Source: Clostridiaceae bacterium Marseille-Q4143
Lineage (GTDB): Bacteria > Bacillota > Clostridia > Lachnospirales > Lachnospiraceae
Reading direction: 5' to 3'
DNA: 64,000 nt
NCBI GenBank assembly: GCA_018228645.1
Contig: CP073693.1
Coordinates: 1,740,253 to 1,804,252 of the forward strand
Position 1 is the first letter of the stretch; every line of letters starts with the position of its first letter. Shown piece after piece: positions 51,566 through 59,371 of the stretch. Both the position numbers and the translations under genes were made by a program. Below the pieces are notes generated by a model. The model saw only the letters and a list, made by a program, of their open reading frames with translations, made no database searches and was not told the DNA's origin.

Positions 51566-53387
51566 GATTAGAAAATATCTCATTCCAAACATTCCCTATC
51601 TGTTCATCCTGTGGGCGTTCCTCAAGTTGGGGACGGCCTACCGGCTGGCGGCGGGTAACGATTTTGCACATAAGCTCATCGGGCTGGGCCAGACGATTGG
51701 CCCGGCCTTTGCTGACTTTGCACCCGGTCTTGCTCCGCTGGATTGGCTTGTCGGTATTGTAGGCGCAGTTGGTTTCCGGCTGCTGATCTATGTCAAAAGC
51801 AAGAACGCCAAGAAGTTCCGGCGGGATGCAGAATATGGCAGCGCCCGATGGGGAACAGAAAAAGACATCAAACCGTTTGTCGATCCGAAGTTTGAAAACA
51901 ATGTGATTTTGACCGGGACAGAGTTTCTCACGATGAACACCCGCCCGAAAATCCCCGCAAATGCCCGAAACCTGAATTGCTGTATTATCGGCTCGTCCGG
52001 CTCCGGCAAAACCCGCTTCTGGCTCATGCCCCAGCTTTTACAGGCTCATTCCTCTTATGTAGTAGTCGATCCGAAAGGCGGTGTGCTGGGACAGGTTGGG
52101 GCTTTCCTGCAAAAACGCGGGTACAAAATCAAGGTATTCAACAGCATAGATTTTTCAAAATCCATGCACTATAACCCGCTGGCGTATATCCGCAACGAGG
52201 CCGATATTCTGAAATTCGTGGATGCCCTGATTTCCAACACCAAGGGCGAAGGCAAGGAAGGCGATCCATTCTGGACAAAATCGGAAACGCTTTTATACTG
52301 CGCCCTGATTGCCTACATCATTTTCGAGGGGCCTGCCGAGGATCGGAACATGAATACCCTTGTGGATATGATTTCCGGCATGGAGGTCAAGGAGGATGAC
52401 GAGGACTTTATGAACGCGGTGGACTATATGTTTGCCGGGCTCGAAAAGCGTAAGCCGGATTGCTTCGCAGTCAAACAGTATAAAAAGTACAAATTGGCCA
52501 GCGGCAAGACGGCAAAATCCATCCTCATTTCCTGCGGCGCTCGTCTGGCTCCCTTTGACATCCCCCAGCTTCGTGAAGTCATGGCCTATGACGAATTGGA
52601 GCTTGACCGCATCGGAGATCGGAAAACGGCGGTATTCTTCATCATTTCCGATACCACGCAGACCTACAACTTTTTAGTGGCGCTTGCATTTTCGCAGATG
52701 TTCAACCTCTTGTGTGAGCGGGCGGACAATGTTCACGGCGGCAGGCTGCCCCATCATGTGCGGGTACTGTGGGACGAGGCAGCCAATACGGGACAGGTGC
52801 CCCAGCTCGAAAAGCTGGTCGCGGTCATCCGCTCCCGCGAGGTGAGTTTGTGCCTGCTATATCAGCAGTTGGCACAGTGCAAGGCCATTTACGATAAACA
52901 CGCCGAGACAATCCTCGGCAACATGGATAGCGTGGTGTTCCTTGGTGGCCGCGAAGCCAGCACCATCAAGGAAATATCCGAGAACTGGTTGGGAAAAGCC
53001 ACAATCAGTATGCAGACCGACAGCCGCTCCCGTGGCCATTCGGAAAGCTACAGTCAAAACACCCAGCGGCTGGGCCGGGAACTGATGACCCCAGCCGAAC
53101 TTGCAACCATGCCGGGAGACAAATGCATTTTGCAGCTTCGGGGCCTGCCCCCGTTCTTCTCTCCCAAGTATGATCTGAAACGGCATCCGAACTACCGTTA
53201 TACGGCGGAGGCCGATAAACAGAAAAACGCTTTCGACCTCGACAGGCTCATTAACCGCCGCAGGCGGCCCGGGCTGAACGAGGCGTGTACGATGTATGAG
53301 GTGGCTGTGCCGGACGATGCACTCACGGAAGAGGACGAGGACATCCTCAACTATGATGACATCGACGATCCAGACGCCTTTGCATAA
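51552..53387 (+). CDS. VirD4/TraG-type type IV coupling protein
   Basis: A 611-residue membrane ATPase that feeds DNA to the conjugation channel. Two N-terminal membrane helices (about 12-30 and 62-80) are followed by the VirD4 motifs: Walker A GSSGSGKT (147-154), VVVDPKGGVL, and Walker B VRVLWDEAANTGQ, with the late LLYQQLAQCKAIY and MTPAELATMPGDKC. ATG 51552 follows AAGGAGG; it overlaps the PcfB gene by 14 bases. This is the best anchor for calling the region a conjugative element. Confidence 0.95.
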   Translation: MRTDKIRKYLIPNIPYLFILWAFLKLGTAYRLAAGNDFAHKLIGLGQTIGPAFADFAPGLAPLDWLVGIVGAVGFRLLIYVKSKNAKKFRRDAEYGSARWGTEKDIKPFVDPKFENNVILTGTEFLTMNTRPKIPANARNLNCCIIGSSGSGKTRFWLMPQLLQAHSSYVVVDPKGGVLGQVGAFLQKRGYKIKVFNSIDFSKSMHYNPLAYIRNEADILKFVDALISNTKGEGKEGDPFWTKSETLLYCALIAYIIFEGPAEDRNMNTLVDMISGMEVKEDDEDFMNAVDYMFAGLEKRKPDCFAVKQYKKYKLASGKTAKSILISCGARLAPFDIPQLREVMAYDELELDRIGDRKTAVFFIISDTTQTYNFLVALAFSQMFNLLCERADNVHGGRLPHHVRVLWDEAANTGQVPQLEKLVAVIRSREVSLCLLYQQLAQCKAIYDKHAETILGNMDSVVFLGGREASTIKEISENWLGKATISMQTDSRSRGHSESYSQNTQRLGRELMTPAELATMPGDKCILQLRGLPPFFSPKYDLKRHPNYRYTAEADKQKNAFDLDRLINRRRRPGLNEACTMYEVAVPDDALTEEDEDILNYDDIDDPDAFA

Positions 53388-53394
53388 ACGCTTC

Positions 53395-53409
53395 GAGACA
53401 AAGTGTCCC
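53395..53409. repeat. Dispersed palindrome site 4
   Basis: GAGACA-AAG-TGTCCC with flanks CTTC and GAAG, 8 bases after the virD4 stop codon. Confidence 0.85.
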
Positions 53410-53423
53410 GAAGTTTGTAACCT

Positions 53424-53447
53424 GCCGCCTGTATGGGCGGCTTTTTT
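53424..53447 (+). terminator. Terminator-like hairpin after virD4
   Basis: GCCGCC (53424-53429) pairs with GGCGGC (53436-53441) around TGTATG, followed by six T residues. It may reduce read-through from virD4 into the Maff2 gene. Confidence 0.65.
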
Positions 53448-53482
53448 GTTACCGGGAAAATCCCGGAGAAATGGAGGCTTAT

Positions 53483-53695
53483 ATGGCATTTTTCTCATCT
53501 GCAATCGACACTTTACAGACCCTCGTTATTGCTCTCGGTGCTGGCCTTGGCGTGTGGGGCGTGGTTAATCTGCTGGAGGGCTACGGCTCGGATAACCCGG
53601 GCTCCAAGTCCCAGGGCATGAAGCAGCTCATGGCTGGCGGCGGCATCATCGTCATTGGCACCACGCTGATCCCTCTGCTGTCTGGCCTGTTTTAA
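53483..53695 (+). CDS. Maff2-family small membrane protein
   Basis: A 70-residue protein with two hydrophobic helices (LVIALGAGLGVWGVVNLLEGYG and MAGGGIIVIGTTLIPLLSGLF), the Maff2 family found in Tn1549-like elements. Small two-helix proteins at this place in type IV systems are VirB2-pilin-like candidates; that is an inference. ATG 53483 follows ATGGAGG. It is 11 bases before the TrbL-like gene. Confidence 0.85.
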   Translation: MAFFSSAIDTLQTLVIALGAGLGVWGVVNLLEGYGSDNPGSKSQGMKQLMAGGGIIVIGTTLIPLLSGLF

Positions 53696-53706
53696 GGTAG
53701 GCACTT

Positions 53707-54573
53707 ATGGATTTTCTCACCGACTGGCTCACAAACTGGCTCAAAGAGCTTCTGATTGGCGGCATCATGGGGAACCTCGAAGGTCTTTTTGATACCGTCA
53801 ATACCCAAGTCGGAGAGATTGCGGCACAGGTAGGGACTACCCCGGCGGCGTGGCACGCCGGGGTTTTCTCCCTGATCCGACAGCTTTCCGAAACGGTGAT
53901 CCTGCCGATTGCCGGAATGGTGCTGACCTTTGTTGCCACTTATGAGCTCATACAGATGCTTTTGGAAAAGAACAATATGCACGAGGTTGACGTTGCGAAC
54001 CTCTATAAATGGATGTTCAAAACGGCCTGTGCAATCTTAATCCTGTCAAACACATTCAATATCGTCATGGCCGTGTTCGATGTATCGCAGAGCGTTATCG
54101 CGCAGGCAGGCGGGCTGATTCAAGGCTCTACCGATGTTTCGGCGGATATGCTTGCCGAACTGGAAACCTCGCTGGAGGCGATGGACTTGGGGCCGCTTTT
54201 GGGGCTTTGGCTGCAATCTGCGCTCATCGGCTTCACGATGAAAGCAATGGGGATTATCATTTTCGTTTTGGTGTATGGCAGGATGCTGGAAATCTATCTG
54301 CTGACCAGTCTGGCCCCCATCCCCGTTGCTACGCTTTCCAACCGGGAGCTTGGCAGCGCCGGGCAGAACTACATCAAGTCCCTGTTTGCCGTGGGCTTTC
54401 AAGGGCTGCTGATCCTTGTATGTGTTGCAATTTACGCAGTGCTTATTCAAGGCATCGTAACAGGCGGCGATCCCATTGGGGCGATTTGGGGAACTGTGGG
54501 CTACACGGTTCTGCTTTGCTTCATGCTCTTTAAGACCGGGAGCATTGCCCAGCGTATCTTTGGCGCTCATTAA
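53707..54573 (+). CDS. TrbL/VirB6-like conjugation channel protein
   Basis: A 288-residue polytopic membrane protein with five to six helices, matching the CD0411/TrbL-like proteins of Firmicute conjugative elements. Family-type segments are SLIRQLSETVILPIAGMVLTFVATYELIQML, MFKTACAILILSN and LEIYLLTSLAPIPVATLSNRELGSAGQNYIKSLFAVGFQGLLI. VirB6-like proteins form part of the inner-membrane channel. It sits between the Maff2 and SpoVG-domain genes with the transfer order intact. Confidence 0.88.
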   Translation: MDFLTDWLTNWLKELLIGGIMGNLEGLFDTVNTQVGEIAAQVGTTPAAWHAGVFSLIRQLSETVILPIAGMVLTFVATYELIQMLLEKNNMHEVDVANLYKWMFKTACAILILSNTFNIVMAVFDVSQSVIAQAGGLIQGSTDVSADMLAELETSLEAMDLGPLLGLWLQSALIGFTMKAMGIIIFVLVYGRMLEIYLLTSLAPIPVATLSNRELGSAGQNYIKSLFAVGFQGLLILVCVAIYAVLIQGIVTGGDPIGAIWGTVGYTVLLCFMLFKTGSIAQRIFGAH

Positions 54574-54588
54574 CAGGAGGTGGTGCTT

Positions 54589-55320
54589 ATGCCGAGAAGA
54601 TACGGGGCAGACGGAACGCGCTTATGGAATGGAAAAACGCCGGAGGAGTTTACTGAGGCAGACGCTTACCGCTTTATGGCGGAAACAGAGGCCGTCCTGC
54701 AAAGAAAAGAGTTGATGGACGACCCCGCCCAGCCTGCTCCGGCAAGCGGAAAGGAGGAATTTTATCTGAGTAAGAAAGACGATGTATTGCTGACCCCGGA
54801 GCAGATTGCTGCGGAGGAACGGCGCTGGCTGTTTGATGCTCCCATCGCGGAGCTTGCAGAAGTCAAGGGCGTTAGCATTGATGAGGCAGTAAAAATGCGG
54901 ACAGATGCTGTCTTGCAGGAGGCGGTTGTTCCGATCACGGTATCTGTCCGCCCGATTGAGCCGCAGGGAAAACTGATCGGCTTCGCCAGCGTCAATTTTG
55001 GCGGTGTGGTCATCGACGATTTTAAGGTTGTGGACGGGAAAAACGGGATTTTCCTCGGTGCTCCATCTAAGCCCGATCCTGCCAGCCGGACGGGATACCG
55101 GGCTACGGTTCGGATTCCTGACCGTGCCACACAGGAACGGATCAACGCGGCTGGTGTGGAGGCGTATCATGCGGCGGTGGAACAGCTTGTTGCACGGGCC
55201 CAGGCGGTACGACCTGCCCCAATCAAGGAGCAGATGGCCGAAGCCGCGAAACAAGCTGGAAAAGAAAATGCCGCCCGTCCTGCGCCTGCCAAGGCAAAGG
55301 AGGCCCGTAATGACCGATAG
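54589..55320 (+). CDS. SpoVG-domain protein of the conjugative element
   Basis: A 243-residue protein. Residues ~1-105 (PRRYGADGTRLWNGKTPEEFTE and a DNA-binding-like helical part) precede a SpoVG-like domain at about 115-205: VRPIEPQGKLIGFASVNFGGVVIDDFKVVDGKNGIFLGAPSKPDP...VRIPDRATQERI. SpoVG proteins bind DNA or RNA in sporulation and virulence control, and here one is part of a mobile element. An Ala/Lys-rich tail follows. ATG 54589 follows AGGAGG; the GTG at 54580 is too near it. The end overlaps the methyltransferase start by 11 bases. Confidence 0.8.
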   Translation: MPRRYGADGTRLWNGKTPEEFTEADAYRFMAETEAVLQRKELMDDPAQPAPASGKEEFYLSKKDDVLLTPEQIAAEERRWLFDAPIAELAEVKGVSIDEAVKMRTDAVLQEAVVPITVSVRPIEPQGKLIGFASVNFGGVVIDDFKVVDGKNGIFLGAPSKPDPASRTGYRATVRIPDRATQERINAAGVEAYHAAVEQLVARAQAVRPAPIKEQMAEAAKQAGKENAARPAPAKAKEARNDR

Positions 55321-56089
55321 CCGCACTTTGGGACAAAGTGTCCCGAAGGAGGGCTTGTTTCTCATGGATGGCATTGAGGGCCTGCGCTCCCTGCCCAAAC
55401 ATAGCGTGGATATGCTGTTGACTGATCCGCCTTACGGCACAACCCGGAATTATTGGGATGTGCCCCTGCCGCTCCCGGAGTTGTGGGAGGCGGTGAAATG
55501 GGCGGTCAAGCCGAATGGCGCAGTGCTGTTCTTCGCACAGTGCCCCTTTGACAAGGTGCTGGGCGCATCCAACCTCGCCATGCTCCGCTATGAGTGGATT
55601 TGGTACAAGGAGCGCGGAACAGGTTTTCTCAATGCAAACCGGGCTCCACTGAAAAAGTCCGAGAATATCTTGGTGTTTTACCAGAAGTCCCCGGTCTACA
55701 ATCCGCAGTTTACTTATGGCAAGCCTTATACCCGCGTACATTCCCGAAGCGGTACAAGCTCCAACTATGGAAAATTTGAACGGCAGGGCTCGGAGTCCAA
55801 CGATGGCCGCCGCTATCCCGGAAATGTACTTTTTGTGCCTACGGTGTCCGGCGGCATCCACCCCACGCAGAAGCCCGTGGAGCTCTGCGAGTATCTGATC
55901 CGCACCTATACCCACCCCGGCGAACTGGTTGCGGACATTTGCGCGGGCTCCGGCACAACCGCGATTGCAGCTATCAACACAGAACGCCGTTTTGTATGCT
56001 TTGAAACGGCTCCGGCCTTTTATGCCGCTGCCAGTGAACGTATCCGTGCGGCGCAGGCGGCAAAAAGCTCTGGCGAGAAAGGAGTGTAA
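55310..56089 (+). CDS. DNA adenine/cytosine N-methyltransferase
   Basis: A 259-residue DNA methyltransferase. Catalytic motif IV is DPPYGT (39-44); the SAM-binding motif I comes late as DICAGSGTTAIAA, after HPTQKPVELCEY, so the order is that of beta-class (N6-adenine or N4-cytosine) enzymes. It may protect the element from host restriction or regulate it; no restriction partner is adjacent. ATG 55310 follows AAAGGAGG. Palindrome site 5 is inside the first codons (RTLGQSVPKEG). A later ATG at 55364 would start nearer the conserved core, so the true start is not certain. Confidence 0.85.
   Translation: MTDSRTLGQSVPKEGLFLMDGIEGLRSLPKHSVDMLLTDPPYGTTRNYWDVPLPLPELWEAVKWAVKPNGAVLFFAQCPFDKVLGASNLAMLRYEWIWYKERGTGFLNANRAPLKKSENILVFYQKSPVYNPQFTYGKPYTRVHSRSGTSSNYGKFERQGSESNDGRRYPGNVLFVPTVSGGIHPTQKPVELCEYLIRTYTHPGELVADICAGSGTTAIAAINTERRFVCFETAPAFYAAASERIRAAQAAKSSGEKGV
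55330..55344. repeat. Dispersed palindrome site 5
   Basis: A perfect GGGACA-AAG-TGTCCC with flanks CTTT and GAAG, at the very start of the methyltransferase coding region. Confidence 0.85.
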
Positions 56090-56091
56090 TT

Positions 56092-56661
56092 ATCCAGCAG
56101 TATTCTATCATTTACGCCGATCCCCCTTGGCGCTACTCGGCTAAGAAAGTACAGGGCGCGGCGGAAAATCATTATCCCACTATGAGCATTGAGGAGTTAT
56201 GTGCGTTGCCTGTGGCTGATCTTGCAGCCCCGGACAGCGCACTCTTTTTATGGGCCACTTTCCCGCAGCTCCCGGAGGCGCTCCGGCTGATCGAGGCTTG
56301 GGGCTTCACCTACAAAAGCGTTGCTTTCGTCTGGCTGAAAAAGAACAAGAAGGCGGATAGCTGGTTTTACGGCCTTGGCTTCTGGACAAGGGGCAATGCA
56401 GAAATCTGCCTGCTGGCAACCAAGGGACATCCAAAGCGGCAGGCTGCCAACATTCATCAATTCATCATTTCCCCGATTGAAGCCCATAGCAAAAAGCCGG
56501 ACGAGGCCCGCGCCAAAATCATTTCCCTGATGGGCGATCTGCCCCGCGTGGAGCTCTTTGCCAGGCAGACCCCGCCCGGTTGGGCTGTATGGGGGAATGA
56601 AGTAACACCAACCATCCCGGACTTTGGGACACATTGTCCCGAAGTGCAGAAAGGAGTGTGA
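56092..56661 (+). CDS. MT-A70-family adenine methyltransferase
   Basis: About 189 residues, reading QQYSIIYADPPWRYSAKKVQGAAENHYPTMSIEELCALPV, with the catalytic DPPW at about residues 10-13, then WATFPQLPEALRLIEAWGFTYKS and KGHPKRQAANIHQFIISP, all MT-A70 hallmarks (N6-adenine methylation of DNA or RNA). No ATG/GTG/TTG precedes DPPW in frame. ATC 56092, or ATT 56089, lies at a good distance after AAAGGAG and overlaps or abuts the previous stop, so a non-canonical start is likely. The nearest ATG (56182) would delete the catalytic motif. Palindrome site 6 lies in the last codons. Confidence 0.8.
   Translation: MQQYSIIYADPPWRYSAKKVQGAAENHYPTMSIEELCALPVADLAAPDSALFLWATFPQLPEALRLIEAWGFTYKSVAFVWLKKNKKADSWFYGLGFWTRGNAEICLLATKGHPKRQAANIHQFIISPIEAHSKKPDEARAKIISLMGDLPRVELFARQTPPGWAVWGNEVTPTIPDFGTHCPEVQKGV
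56626..56640. repeat. Dispersed palindrome site 6
   Basis: A perfect-arm GGGACA-CAT-TGTCCC with flanks CTTT and GAAG, coding for FGTHCPEV at the end of the MT-A70 gene, just before the PrgI ribosome site. Confidence 0.85.
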
Positions 56662-56664
56662 TCT

Positions 56665-57054
56665 ATGCCCTATGTAAACGTACCAAACGATTTATCCAAA
56701 ATCAAAACAAAGATGGCTTTCAACCTCACCAAACGCCAGCTTGTCTGCTTCGGCAGCGCGGGCGCAGTGGGGATTCCGGCCTATCTGCTGACCCGTGGCA
56801 CCCTCGGCAATACCGGGGCGATGTTTCTCATGCTGGGAATTATGCTCCCGGCGTTCCTGCTGGCGATGTATGAAAAGGACGGCTTGCCCTTTGAAAAGGT
56901 TGTGCGAAACATCATCCGGGCCAAGTTTCTAAGGCCGGGGATCAGGGCCTACCGAACCGAAAACATTTATGCGCCCTTTGCCGGGCCGGGCGCTGGAAAG
57001 GAGGATGTGATTGAAAAACACAAAGAAGAAAAACGGAGCCGTCGCCAAGGGTAA
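56665..57054 (+). CDS. PrgI-family conjugation membrane protein
   Basis: A 129-residue protein with a cytoplasmic N terminus (PYVNVPNDLSKIKTKMAFNLTKRQLVCF), two adjacent membrane helices (about 33-70) and a basic tail, matching PrgI/TcpE-like proteins of Gram-positive conjugation systems. It is regularly encoded next to the VirB4 ATPase. The frame overlaps the VirB4 start by 44 bases, so translation is coupled. Confidence 0.85.
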   Translation: MPYVNVPNDLSKIKTKMAFNLTKRQLVCFGSAGAVGIPAYLLTRGTLGNTGAMFLMLGIMLPAFLLAMYEKDGLPFEKVVRNIIRAKFLRPGIRAYRTENIYAPFAGPGAGKEDVIEKHKEEKRSRRQG

Positions 57055-59371
57055 AGGCCGGGCGACCCTGTCTGCTCAGCAGACAATCCCGTATCTGTCC
57101 ATGCACCCGGACGGTGTGTGCAAGCTCCCGGGCGGGCTCTATACAAAAACCGTGGAATATGAGGACATCAATTACTCCGTGGCATCCACCGAGGATCAGA
57201 CTGCCATATTCAGCGGATGGAGTTCATTTCTCAACTACTTTGACAGTTCGCTGCCGTTCCAGCTTTCCTTTATCAACCGCCGTTCCCATTCCCGCAGCCG
57301 CTATCAGGTCAATATCCCGAAAGCGGATGACAACTATAACAGCGTCCGGGACGAGTTTACCGGGATGCTGAAAAATCAGATTGCCAAAAGCAACAACGGC
57401 ATTGAACGCTCAAAATACATTACCTTTGGCATACCCGCCGAGGGGATAGCGGAGGCTCGGCCCCGCCTGGAGCGTGTGGAGGCTGATGTCATGGGAAACT
57501 TTAAGCGGCTGGGCGTTCCCTCGGAGCCTATGGACGGGCGGGCCCGCCTTGCGCTGCTTCATAGCCAGATGCATCCGGGGAGCCGCGAGGCGTTCCGCTT
57601 TTCGTGGAAAGACATCCCGCAGACCGGGCTCGGCACAAAAGACTTTATCGCCCCGGACAGTCTCGACTTCCGCCAGTCCCGCACATTCCGCATCGGCCAG
57701 TATTGGGGTGCGGTGTCCTATTTGCAGATTATGGCATCGGAGCTTTCGGATAAGCTGCTGGCGGAAATCTTGGAGCTGGATGCGGAAATGACCGTGACCA
57801 TGCACATTCAGACCGTGGATCAGCTCAAGGCAATTAAGACCATCAAGGGAAAAATCTCGGATATCGGAAAAATGAAAGTGGAGGAACAGAGAAAGGCTGT
57901 GCGCTCCGGCTATGACCCGGATATTCTTCCCCCTGACCTGATTACATTTAGCAAGGACGCGGCGGAGCTTCTGGCTGATTTGCAATCCCGCAATGAGCGA
58001 ATGTTTCTGCTGACCTTTACGGTGGTAAACCTTGCCCCTACTCGCCAGCGGCTGGAAAACGATGTGTTTACCGTGGGCGGCATCGCGCAGAAATACAACT
58101 GCGCTCTGCGCCGTCTGGACTGGCAACAGGAACAGGGCTTTGTTTCCTCGCTGGCTCTTGGCTACAACGAGGTGGAAATCCAGCGCGGTATGACCACCAG
58201 CTCCACAGCCATCTTTATCCCCTTTATGACAAGGGAGCTCCGCATGGCGGGGCAGGCTCTCTACTATGGCATGAACGCACTTTCCCACAATGTCATCATG
58301 GCTGACCGCAAAAAGCTGAAGTCGGCAAACGGGATGTATTTGGGTTCTACGGGCTCCGGCAAGAGCTTTGCCGCAAAGCGCGAGCTTTTGAATGTGTTTC
58401 TCACCATCCCGCAGGATCGGATCATTGTGGTTGACCCGATGGGCGAATACGCTCCACTGGTGCGAAGGCTGGGCGGCCAGGTAATCGAGATTGCCCCGGA
58501 CAGCCCGCACCACCTCAATCCGATGGATGTGGAGCTCAATATGGCCGCCGGAGAAAGCCCGCTTTCCATGAAGGCGGATTTTCTTTTGTCCCTATGCGAG
58601 CTGGTGGTCGGCGGCAAGGAAGGCTTGCAGCCCATTGAAAAGACGGTCATTGACCGCTGCGTGCGTTTGGTGTACCGGGAACAGGCGCTCGGACTGGAAA
58701 CTGCAAAAACACCACTGTTGCAGGATTTGTACGAAGAACTCTTACGCCAGCCGGAGCCAGAAGCCCGGCGCGTGGCAACTGCCTTAGAGCTTTATTGCAC
58801 AGGCTCCCTCAATCTTTTTAACCATCCTACCAACGTCAAGACGGACAGCCGTGTGGTGTGCATTGTTCTGAAAAACATGGGCGAAAACCTTAGAAAGATT
58901 GCAATGCACATCACAAATGAGTTTGTTTCGCAGGCGGTGGATCAGAACTTCCACGAGGGTGCGGCGACTTGGTGCTACTTTGACGAGTTTCATATCCTGC
59001 TCCGCGATCCGCTGACGGCCAGCTACTTTGTGGCGGTCTGGAAAATGCTGCGTAAAAAAGGATGTGTGCCGTCTGCTTTGACACAGAACGTCAAAGACCT
59101 TTTGGCCAGCCGGGAAATCGAGAACATTTTGGATAACACGGATTTTATGATCCTGCTTTCGCAGGCGCAGAGTGACCGTACCATTCTGGCAAAACAGCTC
59201 GGCATTTCCGAGCACCAGCTTTCCTATATCACACACAGCAATTCCGGCGAGGGTCTGTTGTTCTATGGAAATGTGACCATCCCGTTTGTGGATCGGTTCC
59301 CTCGCGGAGAAATCTATGACCTGCTGACTACCCGCCCGGAGGATATGAAGAATGAAACGAAAAACGAATAA
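57011..59371 (+). CDS. VirB4/TraE-type conjugation ATPase
   Basis: A 786-residue cytoplasmic ATPase that drives assembly of the conjugative type IV channel. Walker A is GSTGSGKS (445-452) with IIVVDPMGEYAPLV following, and Walker B-type WCYFDEFHILL lies later. The N-terminal half has RRSHSRSRYQVNIPKADDNYNSVRDEFTGML typical of TraE/VirB4 in Tn1549-like elements. TTG 57011 is used because AAAGGAGG lies 6 bases upstream and no better start exists near the N terminus. It ends inside the start of the NlpC/P60 gene. Confidence 0.93.
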   Translation: MKNTKKKNGAVAKGKGRATLSAQQTIPYLSMHPDGVCKLPGGLYTKTVEYEDINYSVASTEDQTAIFSGWSSFLNYFDSSLPFQLSFINRRSHSRSRYQVNIPKADDNYNSVRDEFTGMLKNQIAKSNNGIERSKYITFGIPAEGIAEARPRLERVEADVMGNFKRLGVPSEPMDGRARLALLHSQMHPGSREAFRFSWKDIPQTGLGTKDFIAPDSLDFRQSRTFRIGQYWGAVSYLQIMASELSDKLLAEILELDAEMTVTMHIQTVDQLKAIKTIKGKISDIGKMKVEEQRKAVRSGYDPDILPPDLITFSKDAAELLADLQSRNERMFLLTFTVVNLAPTRQRLENDVFTVGGIAQKYNCALRRLDWQQEQGFVSSLALGYNEVEIQRGMTTSSTAIFIPFMTRELRMAGQALYYGMNALSHNVIMADRKKLKSANGMYLGSTGSGKSFAAKRELLNVFLTIPQDRIIVVDPMGEYAPLVRRLGGQVIEIAPDSPHHLNPMDVELNMAAGESPLSMKADFLLSLCELVVGGKEGLQPIEKTVIDRCVRLVYREQALGLETAKTPLLQDLYEELLRQPEPEARRVATALELYCTGSLNLFNHPTNVKTDSRVVCIVLKNMGENLRKIAMHITNEFVSQAVDQNFHEGAATWCYFDEFHILLRDPLTASYFVAVWKMLRKKGCVPSALTQNVKDLLASREIENILDNTDFMILLSQAQSDRTILAKQLGISEHQLSYITHSNSGEGLLFYGNVTIPFVDRFPRGEIYDLLTTRPEDMKNETKNE

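Noticed and set aside
53296-53568. Frames crossing palindrome sites that read FETKCPEV, FGTICPKV or similar
   Set aside because: These peptides are translations of the dispersed DNA palindrome and are not evidence of a protein family.
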